Assembly (NCBI GenBank): GCA_030141605.1
Contig: JAQGDQ010000228.1
Span: forward strand, 124,001 to 188,000
Length of the DNA: 64,000 nt
Source: Tubiluchus corallicola
Taxonomy: Eukaryota > Priapulida > Priapulimorpha > Priapulimorphida > Tubiluchidae
Direction of reading: 5' to 3'
Part shown: one piece after another, positions 37,901-49,299 of the stretch
Numbering within the stretch: position 1 is the stretch's first letter
Layout of the letters: every line of letters starts with the position of its first letter
The notes under the pieces: generated by a model
The model's input: only the letters and a program-made list of their open reading frames with translations
Database searches by the model: none
Told to the model about the DNA's origin: nothing
Position numbers and translations under genes: made by a program

Positions 37901-39804
37901 GTGCTGTTCTGAGAAGGTACGTTAGCACTTGTCACACAATGTAAAACATGTAGGATTATATTAACACTTAGTAGAAGCAGTGGGTATTAGTGCTGTTCTG
38001 AGAAGGTACGTTAGCACTTGTCACACAATGTAAAACATGTAGGATTATATTAACACTTAGTAGAAACAGTTGGGTATTAGTGCTGTTCTGAGAAGGTACT
38101 TTAGCACTTGTCACACAATGTAAAACATGTAGGATTATATTAACACTCAGTAGAAGCAGTGGGTATTAGTGCTGTTCTGAGAAGGTACGTTAGCACTTGT
38201 CACACAATGTAAAACATGTAGGATTATATTAACACTTAGTAGAAACAGTTGGGTATTAGTGCTGTTCTGAGAAGGTACGTTAGCACTTGTCACACAATGT
38301 AAAACATGTAGGATTATATTAACACTCAGTAGAAGCAGTGGGTATTAGTGCTGTTCTGAGAAGGTACGTTAGCACTTGTCACACAAGGTAAAACATGTAG
38401 GATTATATTAACACTTAGTAGAAACAGTTGGGTATTAGTGCTGTTCTGAGAAGGTACGTTAGCACCTGTCACACAATGTAAAACATGTAGGATTATATTA
38501 ACACTTAGTAGAAGCAGTGGGTATTAGTGCTGTTCTGAGAAGGTACGTTAGCACCTGTCACACAATGTAAAACATGTAGGATTATATTAACACTTAGTAG
38601 AAACAGTTGGGTATTAGTGCTGTTCTGAGAAGGTACGTTAGCACCTGTCACACAATGTAAAACATGTAGGATTATATTAACACTTAGTAGAAGCAGTTGG
38701 GTATTAGTGCTGTTCTGAGAAGGTACGTTAGCACTTGTCACACAATGTAAAACATGCAGGATTATATTAAAACTCAGTAGAAGCAGTGGGTATTAGTGCT
38801 GTTCTGAGAAGGTACGTTAGCACTTGTCACACAATGTAAAACATGCAGGATTATATTAACACTCAGTTGAAGCAGTGGGTATTAGTGCTGTTCTGAGAAG
38901 GTACGTTAGCACTTGTCACACAATGTAAAACATGTAGGATTATATTAACACTCAGTAGAAGCAGTGGGTATTAGTGTTGTTCTGATTAATAATTTTTATC
39001 GAAAGTCAGTCGGCCATGACATTCGACTAAGCACACGGTCATAAATTAACATAATCGATGATTGTTTAATGAATGTAAGATTTTTCACACTTTGCCACTC
39101 ATTTCTGCCATTTAATTGCAGCATTGATAGCAACAAATGTCGTTAGGAAAATATTTTAATGAATATGTACGAAAACTTATACAAATGGAACAGTTACTTA
39201 GGAAAGAAATTGCCGACGATCAATGTGCGATGCATTTAAATCTTCCATTCACGTTGTTTTCTAAACAAGGTATTGGACTTAGAGTCCTAAAATCCTCTTT
39301 GAAAGTGAAAGTTTTCCGCATAAATTTACATAATTACGTAATTATATAATTATTTGTAAATAAATTTTGTTGTTTTTGTATCTAGGCTAGTTTAGAAGAG
39401 ACAGAAGAAGCCATTATAACTGCAAAGGAACATCGTAAACATTATCAGAATAAACTCAAGCAGCATCAGCAGGAGATAGATAAACTCAAAGCACAATGTG
39501 AAGCGCACAAGAAAGACGTAGAGGTTTGTAGTTTATTTGACGTATGAAAAAGTACGATGCAGAATTTCAAATATAGGACCCACATGCGACGTCAACATGA
39601 GAGCTTGACTGCTTGTTTAAATGTCTTTTCAATAACCTACAGAATGTGTTTGGAATATAAAATGTTTTTGAAAAAACATTATTCTGCAAAGCAAGTTCTA
39701 AAGAACTTCTGCATGATACTTTGACCACCTTAGAAATAAGTATTGAGTTACTTAAGGTGTTATTCTTGGACTATGTCCTAAACGAAATTATTATTATTAT
39801 TATT

Positions 39805-39868
<64 letters not shown>

Positions 39869-40105
39869 GCACTAACGTACTTCGACCAAATGTCTGAAAA
39901 TTCATTACATCATCAAGACCATACATAGGCTTAGTCCACAAGAAGAAGCCCATTCCGAAAGTGCTTAAAATGAACATGATTAGAAACAACAACATGGCAA
40001 TATTGAAGAGAACAGGTATTGAAACAGCAAGCGCAAACTATAACGTTCGAATTCCCTGGGCACCTTTTATTAGTCGAAAAATGCGCCCTTTCTAGTAACG
40101 CAATC

Positions 40106-40152
<47 letters not shown>

Positions 40153-43100
40153 TATGTTGAACATCAGTTGACAATTGTTGTTGCTTAGTTTATCTAAGTG
40201 TCTGCCACCGGTATCAGACTGGGTGATAAAATCACTTTTGGCCACTTTGAATAGAATACATATGCAAGATTTTTAGTGGGCATCATTCAATTTTAATTAT
40301 TTTGCATGTGCAGACTCTGATCATCTGACATTGTAGCATAAAAGAAAGTAGACTAGACATTTTATTCAACAGTAAATATTAACAACACAATAAGACTTTG
40401 CACGTTGATTTGTTAGACTAAAATTAAGTTCATCTAGATTCATTTCGTGCTTTGTGCTTGTTCTGAACAGCCAAAAATTAATAACTTCTACTGTGTACAT
40501 GTAATTAGGCTGCTGTATTAGTTTAATTAATTTTTTAGGACTCTACTGCCACAGCAGAAAAGATTTGTCCACGTGTTAACACCAGACGACAGCCTAAAAG
40601 TCTCGATGCTGAAATCGCTCAACGTACAGCTACTCTACAGGAGAAAGAACAAGTGTAAGTAATACAGACTTTAGCGGCTGACAGAAAGATGGTTGTTTTT
40701 TACTTTAAATGTTAGCTATAATAAAATCTTCTTATGTATTTGTTGTAGTCAAGGAAGGAAGGAGGACATCGTCGCCAAGTTTCACCAAATTTCTGTGAAG
40801 TTTAAGGACATCATTCATGAGATGGACGAAACTCACATGTTTCTGATGGTAAGATGGAGAGATGCCAAGCTTGCTAAAAATTCTACCATTAGATTGCTGT
40901 AGCACCTCAGTTATTTATTATTAATTATTTACTTTTTTGACTCACACAGCAAATGTGTAATAAAGCATTAGTATTGATTAATAGTTAAAAAGAGATGGAA
41001 AATGACCGTATGGTCACCGCGCATCACATAGTAAATTTTATCTATTCTGTTTCAGTTGTTATGTGTTATTACTGATAATGTTAATGAGGCACTTTGTCTT
41101 TTTGTGCCCAATGACAGTATGATAATCTGTAAATTTAATACTATGACAAGGCTTGCTAATTATGCTGATGAAAGAATTGGAATGTAGCTAATTATCAAGG
41201 AAAATTTTCCAAAATGAGACACTGAACCAGCAGGTGTGTCTTAATCGTGTTTAGTTGTCTATACATGCTCCTCAATGTGAAAATCGCCTGAGAATGTGCT
41301 TAAACACATTTTTGTTGTATTGTAATTTCCCAACCAAAGCATTATAGTAGAGTGCACGATCATGGATATTTGCACACAGCATAACAAAGTGAAATAATGA
41401 TAGGAACAGCTAAACAAAGAAAAATCAACCACAATTCAGGGTACTTCTGGATAATTCAATGGTACAACCTCAAAAATTGCTAATTAACCAATAAAACATA
41501 CAGTATATTTGTACCTTGTAATACTATTCTATTTTATGCATGCCATTGTATGTGAAAATTTTGGTATACTATTATATGTATGCAATATACAATATAATGT
41601 ATACACAGTATACAATGCAAAATTTGAAGCGTAATAATATCTTTATTTTGTACAATTCATTAAACAAATGCACAGTTTTTAATACTAAATAGTTAGCAAA
41701 TTTAGTAAATAAATTAATATTATTGGCAATTTATGCCTGGGTTAGTGGAAAAGTAAGTACTAATATTTACGTATATATAATATTTGTACGTGACATAGTG
41801 AAATATATTGTATGTGAAATTAAGTACATGAGTGAGTCAGTTGCCCAGTAACTAGAATACTAATAATAAATTTGCTTTATGCAGAAATTGGATAACATAA
41901 TGAAAAACAGGAAATTGGCATATGAAGTTTTCCGGCACTCAATATCGATGAGAGTGAAAACGCTTTTCAACATTTCCTTATCGATCCGACACTGTAGGGG
42001 AGACATGACATTCAATCATAAAAAAGAGACTTTAGATCTACAGGTTTGTAAACAACTTACTATGCTATGTACGTACTGGATTTTAATACTATTGTACGTA
42101 GACGTGATACACTCAAACCATCGTTATATCTCCAGCCTTGCTCTAACGCCAACTTTTGGCTTGTCCAGTTTTCCACAATGTATTGAATATACGGCATAAG
42201 GCCAACCTTGCCTATTGCCATTCGCCAACTTATCTGCTTTGCCATAAGTCGATTTTACATAATAAATCTGCTCCATTATAATGCCAGCCAAGATAAAGCA
42301 CAAATAAATTGCTGTTGAAAAACAGTCCATTCTCTTGTAATGACCACTGAACAGGAAAACAATTATGGTGTTTAAATTAAGATTTAGTTTTGTACCAAGT
42401 GAATGTATGAAACTGAATATTGCATAGCTAAGGTGAGGCTAAATGAATGCGAATTTAAAGGCTATTAAAGGTGCTGTTTGCGCTGCTTCAGCTCTGGTCA
42501 AGTTTATGTGACGGCTATTTATAGTCTTAATTGTCCAGTAATGTTATGTTGGGAGCATGGCTGCATATTTCTCTTATCAGCAGTTGGTTACTTACCAGTA
42601 TTTGTGGTATGTAAAAGTTTTGCAATGCACTGCCACATACACCTGTGTTGTTAATATGTAGTACAAATGTGTAGCATACCACTCGTATTAACCTAGGTGT
42701 AATAATACTATTTACTACACTTATTTATCACATTTTAGAGTTAACTAGGAAACAAAATTGAGGTTACACAGTAGAATGGCTTTGATATGTGATGAACATC
42801 GCCTTACCTCCAACTTCGCAGTAACGCCTTATTTAGTGGGTGTCCCAGACCTGGTGTTTTAATGAGGTTTAACTGTACATGGGCCACTGGACGTGCAACA
42901 TTTTTGAACAAATTATATCTTGTGCTTACATTTACAGGTTGTGCAACCAGGGCAATCTATGGCAGCGAAAGACACTAGAGGTCTCTCTGGTGGAGAGCGA
43001 TCGTTTGCAACAGTTTGCTTCATTCTGGCATTGTGGGATGCTATGGAGTCTCCATTCCGTTGTCTAGACGAATTTGATGTGTTCATGGTACGTTCAGGAA

Positions 43101-43741
43101 ATTGCTGAAACAGTACTAAATTCAATATATTCATCAGTAATAAGCCTGGTCTTTTAAAAGTGCTGTTAAAGTTGTCTGCAGTTTAACACCTTTGCTAATA
43201 AAGTCGTATTGCTGTTACGATTATTTTTGTTTGCAGGACTTGGTGAATCGGAGGCTGTCAATGGAAATGATGTTAAAAACTGCCCGCGAGCAAAAACATA
43301 AGCAGTTTATCTTTTTTACACCACTTGATATGAGGTATGGTGTCATTCTGTTTTGTTGCAACGTCATTATCTATCCACAGCCATAAATCAAACAAAATTT
43401 AGTCACATGTACTTAATATCCTTTTATTTTGCATTTTATTCTAATGTTGCATTGAAATTACTATTAAATTTTCCTTGCCCGTAATTCAAATATTTTGAGG
43501 TTTTATCATTCAACTTTCAAAATTCCAACATAACTTTACCTTCAGTTTTATGTTTTTTATGCTTGCCTTTTGTAATATTATGTTGTAACAATTGGCAGGT
43601 TCAGTAATTTGATTAATGCAATTGAAATTTGAAACGTGAAACTGTCTTTACTTTTACAGTTCGCTGACACCGAGCAATCTCATCCGTTTGTACTTGATGC
43701 CAGAACCGGAAAGAGAAGAACACACCGATGGAGAACAATGA
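19930..43741 (+). CDS. SMC6: structural maintenance of chromosomes protein 6
   Basis: Twenty-five in-phase exons encode 1076 aa (human SMC6 about 1091): 19930-20046, 20713-20827, 22900-23005, 23520-23799, 24952-25053, 25929-26066, 26770-26850, 27300-27446, 28375-28463, 28648-28812, 29276-29454, 31556-31755, 32438-32518, 33475-33561, 34351-34463, 35257-35377, 36211-36306, 37658-37828, 39386-39523, 40539-40654, 40749-40848, 41885-42043, 42938-43087, 43237-43334, 43660-43741. Walker A GRNGSGKS is at residues 74-81 (split by intron 2). The Q-loop [10 protein letters not shown] is around 187-196. Coiled coils are about 207-500 and 667-880. The hinge is about 500-665 ([20 protein letters not shown]). 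The signature LSGGERS is at 983-989 and Walker B CLDEFD has D1011/E1012. SMC6 pairs with SMC5 in the nuclear SMC5/6 complex for DNA repair and replication-fork stability. All catalytic residues are present. Donors of exons 4 (GTGTGC), 16 (GTTGGT), 19 and 22 (GTTTGT) are weak. Confidence 0.95.
22042..22836 (+). mobile_element. hAT transposon remnant with transposase N-terminal fragment
   Basis: It starts CAGGGCCAACTCTGCCACTA and ends ...CCAATTGGAGCCTG, with short inverted ends. It is flanked by 8-bp near-duplicates (TTCACAGC at 22034-22041, TTCAGAGC at 22837-22844), as in hAT insertions. An open frame at 22540-22788, continuing an interrupted one from about 22440, carries a lysine/glutamate-rich segment and a DTGQW motif. 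This resembles the region before the catalytic domain in ZMYM1-like hAT transposases. The catalytic part is missing. It lies in SMC6 intron 2, 63 bp before exon 3. Confidence 0.55.
23086..23285 (+). repeat. pyrimidine-rich low-complexity tract
   Basis: About 200 bp of CTCTCC, TTTC and CCCTCT-type sequence on the plus strand in SMC6 intron 3. It makes spurious open frames of up to 147 codons rich in Ser, Leu and Phe. Confidence 0.8.
27885..28237. mobile_element. non-autonomous hAT element with perfect 8-bp duplication
   Basis: ATCCTGTC occurs directly on both sides (27877-27884 and 28238-28245). The ends are imperfect inverted repeats: left CTAGGCTGGATTATGA, right inverted CAGGGCCACATTATCC. 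The right interior GCCCTAGGCTG is also typical of hAT ends. It is 353 bp, has no coding frame, and lies in SMC6 intron 8. Confidence 0.65.
29615..29948. mobile_element. inverted-repeat element, possibly Penelope-like
   Basis: Two arms of about 77-80 bp (29615-29691 and 29869-29948) are about 80% identical in inverse orientation; both contain the GGCAAATAATTGCT core. A second, inner inverted pair (ACCAAGGCACAAAAT near 29793 and its complement near 29853) lies between them. On the minus strand the spacer reads CTGATAAATTGAGTTGG then TGTTGAAACGTC. This is close to the CUGAUGA...GAAAC core of hammerhead ribozymes found in Penelope-like elements, with one core mismatch. It lies in SMC6 intron 11 and has no reverse transcriptase. 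Confidence 0.4.
30570..30720 (-). repeat. possible tRNA-derived SINE fragment
   Basis: On the minus strand GAGCCAGGGGTGGTCGGTGA and, about 30 bases later, AAGGTTCAGTACTTGCC resemble tRNA A and B boxes. The match is loose. It lies in SMC6 intron 11. Confidence 0.25.
34669..35060 (+). mobile_element. possible mariner-like transposon remnant
   Basis: GGTGCCTCAAAAGTCACTAT resembles the ends of many TA-specific DNA transposons. About 140 bp on, a short frame reads [17 protein letters not shown], similar to the helix-turn-helix part of mariner-type transposases, and is then interrupted. The right end is not identified. It lies in SMC6 intron 15. Confidence 0.3.
35443..35952. mobile_element. hAT MITE with perfect 8-bp target-site duplication
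   Basis: CAGAGTTG flanks both ends (35435-35442 and 35953-35960). The ends are inverted repeats: left TAGTTATGGGCGATTGTG, right inverted TAGTGAGGGGCGACTGAT. Both subterminal regions are rich in ATTCGATTA and GATTAATC. The 510-bp element is non-coding and sits in SMC6 intron 16, 66 bp after the exon. Confidence 0.75.
37829..38985 (+). repeat. 89/90-bp minisatellite containing the exon 18 splice donor
   Basis: Thirteen tandem units of 88-90 bp. The first unit starts exactly at the 5' splice site of SMC6 exon 18 (AAG|GTACGTTAGC). Later copies of AAGGTACG are at GT positions 37917, 38006, 38096 (variant GTACTTT), 38185, 38275, 38364, 38454, 38543, 38633, 38723, 38812 and 38901. Much of the array alternates 89-bp (GAAGCAGTGGG) and 90-bp (GAAACAGTTGGG) units, so a 179-bp dimer was amplified. 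Spurious frames within it are not genes. Confidence 0.95.
39787..39868. repeat. ATT/ATC trinucleotide microsatellite
   Basis: ATT and ATC units of about 82 bp in SMC6 intron 19, with a central ATC block between ATT blocks. Further ATT units are at 40107-40154. Confidence 0.95.
40107..40154. repeat. ATT microsatellite
   Basis: About 16 ATT units in SMC6 intron 19, 240 bp after the previous ATT/ATC tract. Confidence 0.95.
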
Positions 43742-44273
43742 GTTTTATATCAATTGTTTTTTAATTTAGAACTTTAATCATCACACAGTTGTGTCTTAGT
43801 GATGTTCTTTAACTTTGGAATCATCACACACTTGTGTCTTAGTGATGTTCTTTAACTTTAGAATCATCACACAGTTGTGTCTTAGTGATGTTCTTTAACT
43901 TTAGAGAACTCCGCATGTATTCGATGGCAAATTCAGAGCAAGTTGTTTGTTTCATATGCAGTTTTGAATTTTCAGTATAGGTTTCTCGCATTTATATACG
44001 ATTTAAACAATGTTTTGTATATATTTATATATGTTCTAGAAGAACTTCTGGTGTTGAATAGCCAGTAAAAATGACAATGAAACATTCATAATAGAATGAA
44101 ACTTTTATGATTATAAAAATCAATTTTAGTTGAAGTGGTAGAATCCTGTGAATATATCTTTACTTGTTAGTGATTTATTTGTGCCTTTTTGTGATCATTT
44201 GCTTTAAATTTTGCCATGTTTAGCATACAAAACAAAATGTAAATAAATATGTTATGTTAGGGTTAGGGTTAGG
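43742..44273 (+). other. probable SMC6 3' UTR with 43-bp triplication and telomere-like repeat
   Basis: After the stop, 43777-43905 holds three direct copies of a 43-bp unit (ATCATCACACAGTTGTGTCT ... TTTAACTTTAGA). A poly(A) signal AATAAA is at 44242-44247. Immediately after it, 44257-44273 carries almost three copies of the TTAGGG animal telomere repeat. Confidence 0.6.
43777..43905. repeat. 43-bp tandem repeat, 3 units
   Basis: Three near-identical direct copies of ATCATCACACAGTTGTGTCT plus 23 more bases, starting 36 bp after the SMC6 stop. Each has the near-palindrome ACACAGTTGTGT. They probably lie in the 3' UTR. Confidence 0.9.
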
Positions 44274-47200
44274 CGACATTAATAAATTAGATCCCATTTC
44301 TATTTTGAGAGAACATTGCCAGTGTACAAGCTGAAAATTTGTGATGAATTAATAAGTGTATCAATATCAAAGTATTTTGTTGAAATGCTGTTTTGAGCAA
44401 AATGTTAAATAGTCTAGTATGATTGATCTTAACTACTTTAATAAGTTGAGCTGTTGTAGCCTGACTCAGAGTGCTATGGTTTAGGACAACCTACGTCGTG
44501 TTGTGCTACACGGTGCTAGTGACGTTAGAATACTGTGTATTGGTGCTGCATTGTAATGCAGCGTGACAGTACTGTGCTTTTATGGCTTAGATTACTACAA
44601 TATAGTGCTCGTGAATATGACTGTGCTGTAGTGTGGCATAGAAAATGTGTTTACAGGGTGCTGTTACATCCTTTTGTATTTAAAATTGTGATACAATTGT
44701 CTACATCCCTGAATAAAATTTACTTAATTTTGTGCATTGGGATTTGTTTTAAACGGCTATTTTGCAAAATGTCTGTGTAAAATATTTTTTTTGAATATTT
44801 ATTTTGACATTTATACATATGTTAAAATTGTATAAAAGAAAGAATTAGCAGGTGCAAGCGTACTTACGCTGATCCTATAATATCACAGATTCGTATTAAG
44901 GTGCACATTTTAAAATCAATTTTGAGCTATATATGCACGGCAGCACAGCTTTTGGTCACCCTCAACTACATTTTCGAGATGCATGCTGATTTAGCCTATA
45001 TATAAACCTTATCATTTTAACGTGATACGGGAATATAAATATCTGAAACGCAAAATAATAAATAAATAATAAAATAAATTAAAAAAAGCTAATCTCAAAA
45101 AAAGACACTGCATTTCAGTCCACCTCTGTGAACTAGCTTCATGTGCAAGAAAAGAACAGAAAATATAAAATGTAAGTAAGTAATATTTTTGGTATTTTAT
45201 AAGAATGACACACCAAATTCGCATAAATTTCGTATAACGATTTCTTCCTTTTCATTGTGACAAACTTTATAAATTTACGCAGTACATTCTGTGTTTCTGA
45301 AGGGGTGAATCCCCATGGCTCAGGGGAGTGTGCTTATTAAAGAGTACCATGGCAACGTCACGTCAAGCGGGTTTTTACAGTGTAGCCTTTAAATTGCTCA
45401 TTATCTGGTTAGCTGATACCTTAAGTGGCATTTATTCTTTATTTTTGCAAGTCACACGTGTTAATTTCTCTTTAGTGGTAGACTTGAGCTGAGTAAAAAG
45501 CAAACACTTTCTACTGACAATCACAGAATCTCTCTTTCTGGCTTAATTTTCATTCTCTCTATGTTGCCATGTTAAGCTATATTTTATACCCGGTGCTAAT
45601 GGTCATCAGCAAACGACAGATCGTAACAGTTACAGCCTCATGGTCGTGTTCAGCAAATTGTGCGCAGGAAATATGTGTGCGCAATTTATCACGGCTTGTC
45701 TATGGGCTTCTCCGGATTACACGCTCTTTGAACGCAGGAAACCATTTCTCACGCTAACCTCGTGTCAGTGCATGTTGTATTGCCCGTAAGTGGAAGATGT
45801 GACTACAGGCCATAGACGGTATCTCCATGCTGAACACAACGATTATTTTATTGCTTATTTATTATCTAGATAAATCCCGGATTCCTAGTGGGCTCGGATT
45901 TCTTCGTAATATGTCCTTATTAGGGCATATTTGTCACAGTGACTACAGCCGTGACACTCGTGTTAATGTAGCTATAGTATTGGCTTCCCATAATAAAGAG
46001 AAAGAAAGTAATAAAGGTTTTCGTACCCTGCCCTTCGCTAAAACGATCTGGCTTGCAATCAAGAAGGCAATCCCTGCTCGTTTATATGGCTTTACGCGTC
46101 GTAAACTTGCTAGCATGTACTTACTTCTCGCCCTACAGGGCATGCGCTAAAAGAACAAGCGAAAAAGCAAATTAAGAAAACTATTTCGAAGAGTAGCGTC
46201 AATTACAATTCTGGAACATGATAAAGCGGCCACAGCTGTTGTTGTTAAGACAATCATATCAATAAAGAAGCTATTGGTGATCTGTGGGTAAAAAACTGAT
46301 CATAATAAAAATTAATCGGGAATGCGAAGCATTGACTTACTCTCTTATTGATTTTTTTCTGCCCACCTGCCTGGATATGTTATTTAGAACACCATTTACT
46401 GTTGGCGTGAATCTAGTTTCGTAAAAATTCAAAATGTGAAATAACTCTGTTGTGACGTCACATTACGAAAAAACTGGCTAAAAACTTACAATATTACACG
46501 AGCAACGAGAACAAAAATAAGATTGGTATTATGAAATAGACCTCTTTATAGAGTTACTTCGCAAACGCAAAAAGTGTGAGAATTTCAACTGGCAACATTT
46601 GTAAAAGTAAAGCAACTCTTTATTCCAGCTTTTACAAAAATTAGAAGAAAAATGTACGATTAAAATGTAACCTCGAAACTTTTAAATCTTATTTTAGTTA
46701 TTTTTTTGGATAAATTTAAAATTTCTTGTATAGATTGTATAGTTTTAATTTGTATTTCATATTTTGCATTTTTTATGTTTATTACTCTCTTTGAGTGATT
46801 TCATTTGATACAGAACGCATAAAACCTCATTTGAAATCATAGATAAAATAACAAATATATAACAATATACAGAAATAATAGGCCTATGTTTATTTAAAAA
46901 CACTCGTATTACTTATTCCCTGAATAATACTATGAACAGTATTGTAATTTTGGCAATCAACAAGGCGCTTAGAACTCATGGACTAATAAAATTAACATGA
47001 AATGACAAGAAAGCTAATTACAGTGATAGTGCAGAAACAAGAAGAAGACAATAGTAAGGCAATAAAGATATAATAGGTGTGCAAGAATCCTTATGTTATT
47101 CTTATTTCTTACACAGGGTAGTAGCTGTTACTCTTATTATAACTTTAAACTCAAACATAAATGTACAAAAAGAATCACCCAGTCTCAGAAGGCTCAAAAA

Positions 47201-47315
47201 TAGGCTAAAATGCAGGAAAATGCGCTTCTCCAGACCCCCTCGCTGATCGGCCGGTGAAGCTATAAACACCCCCCCACCCCCACCCCCGGCTCCGCATCCG
47301 CCTTTCTGCTTGGTC

Positions 47316-47357
47316 ACATTTGGACCCTCCCTTTCAAAAATCCTAGATCCGCCCCTG
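47316..47357 (-). mobile_element. hAT-type transposon terminus
   Basis: Read on the minus strand the end is CAGGGGCGGATCTAGGATTT, then TTGAAAGGGAGGGTCC, a terminus common in hAT elements. The flanking 8 bp after it, ACTTATTC (47358-47365), recur at 46911-46918. No inverted end is next to that copy, so the left boundary is unproven. Confidence 0.5.
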
Positions 47358-48150
47358 ACTTATTCTGTTTGTTTTACCTTGTTGAGGGAGGATGCATTTA
47401 TCGTTACTCAGATATCTCTGACAGGATCGCTTCTTCGTTAATTAGTCAGGCTCAGGCCTAAACTGAGTACGCTAGGTCCTACCGTTGAATGCTGGGTTCC
47501 GGTTTGCAGTATGCCGAATTACATAAAACAAAAACAGCTTGGACGATCTCTGCACTTAAAGCACAGGAGCTCTTAAAGTAAAAGTTTTTGGAGATTTTTA
47601 CAAATACCGGAGACAAACAACAAGAAGAACAACTTTGCGTTACAAGAGTCGCTGTTACAGCAATTAAAAACCAGTTCAGTGGCATCTCGAGACGAGCTTA
47701 TATAAGCGAATCTAATGACAAGATTACCCTGCAGGACTATAATAAATCACTGAGTTTATGCGATCATTTTACGTAGCTATTGCAAACGCTAATGACTAGA
47801 TCATTACCAGGAGAGGTTATATTGATTAAAAGCTTGCTATTGCTGCGATTTATCTCAGTAGTAGCTTAACTGGATCGGCACAGCTGATGTCAACCGCGAG
47901 CGATATTGAACAGTTTAGCTTGTTAGTAGAGCTTCCCACTGGCCTACATGGTGAATGAGTAAAATTCTGCTTCAGTTCAATTTGAGAATGTTTATTTACT
48001 TTACTATAAGCAAAACTTGCACAGAAACACCTACACATCCCTTTATTACAGTTACACGTAGGCCTACCTATTTATCATTTTAATTAAAATAAGAATCAAC
48101 GTGCAATGCTTAAAATTAGAACGTGAACGTATGTACACAATAAAATAATA

Positions 48151-48323
<173 letters not shown>

Positions 48324-49218
48324 GCATAATAGTTTTCATTATTTAAATTTTGTGGGCAATTTTAGTGCAGATGGTAGAGTTCGTTTTGTTAGCTAATTTA
48401 TCTATCTGTAGTGGCCTACTAGGTTTTTGATGTTTTTGCGTGTGAGAGTGTGCAAAGGTGCTTGGGTCACCCTGTATCGGATGGACGTTAAAATATTCAA
48501 TACTAGGTGGAGCTATAGGCCAAGACTAAGTTTGTTTATCATAGTAACGAAAGAGCGAAGCAGCATGAATACTAGTCTTTTTGGGAGAAAATTTGTTGAT
48601 CAACAATTTAATTACATAGAAGCAATGTTACGCAATCTATATTGACGCAGTAGCCTTTTACACACTGTTGTTGTCTGAGTTCGACACTGCATGTATTATT
48701 GAAAATTACTTTATTAAAAGTATGTAGCCGTATGCACAGTACTCAGTAGGTTTCTGGATGTAGTTAAGAAAGCCTGTAAGTGTAAGTATCGTTGTATGTA
48801 TAATTATGTATTGCGTTACGTTATTGATACGGACCTTAACTTATATAGATAGTGTGAAAAGATGCACTTTATGATCTGATTACATCAAGAAAAGATATCT
48901 TCTAAAAGTACTGACGAGTATTGGCAATTGTAATATTGACTGTTGTTGTGGCTATTTCCAAATTCTAATAAATGTGTTAATCAGCAAACGTTCTTGCTGA
49001 AAATGGTATCACTAGAGCTGAATGAATGTCCTGAAAACCAGAAAACAATTTTTTGAATTTTATCCTGTAAGCTTTGATTAGTTTTTTCCAACTTTACAAT
49101 TGACTGTTATGTTATGTGAATGAAGTCAAATGTTACTGTTACTATTATATTAATTTTCTAATCATTTAAAAAACACTACGTATGTTATGCTTGTCTCATT
49201 TTTCTTATCATAGGTGCA

Positions 49219-49287
49219 ATGGCAATTGAGCAAGTTTGTTTATTATTAAAATCAATTGCTCAGGATGATCTTGTTGATGTAAACTAG
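49219..49287 (+). CDS. in-frame upstream ORF before the CCDC87-like gene
   Basis: ATG to TAG, 22 residues (MAIEQVCLLLKSIAQDDLVD then VN). It is in the same frame as the main gene and ends 12 bases before its ATG. A strong acceptor-like TTTTTCTTATCATAG ends at 49213, so this is probably the start of the coding exon's 5' UTR. It may be a regulatory uORF or an old N-terminus cut by a stop codon. Confidence 0.35.
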   Translation: MAIEQVCLLLKSIAQDDLVDVN

Positions 49288-49299
49288 CCATTAGAGACA

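Noticed and set aside
38505-38741. 78-codon repetitive frame on the minus strand
   Set aside because: Arises from the 89/90-bp minisatellite in SMC6 intron 18.
45827-46150. 107-codon frame in the SMC6-CCDC87 spacer
   Set aside because: No recognisable domain, no supporting splice sites, and overlapping frames on the other strand are equally open.
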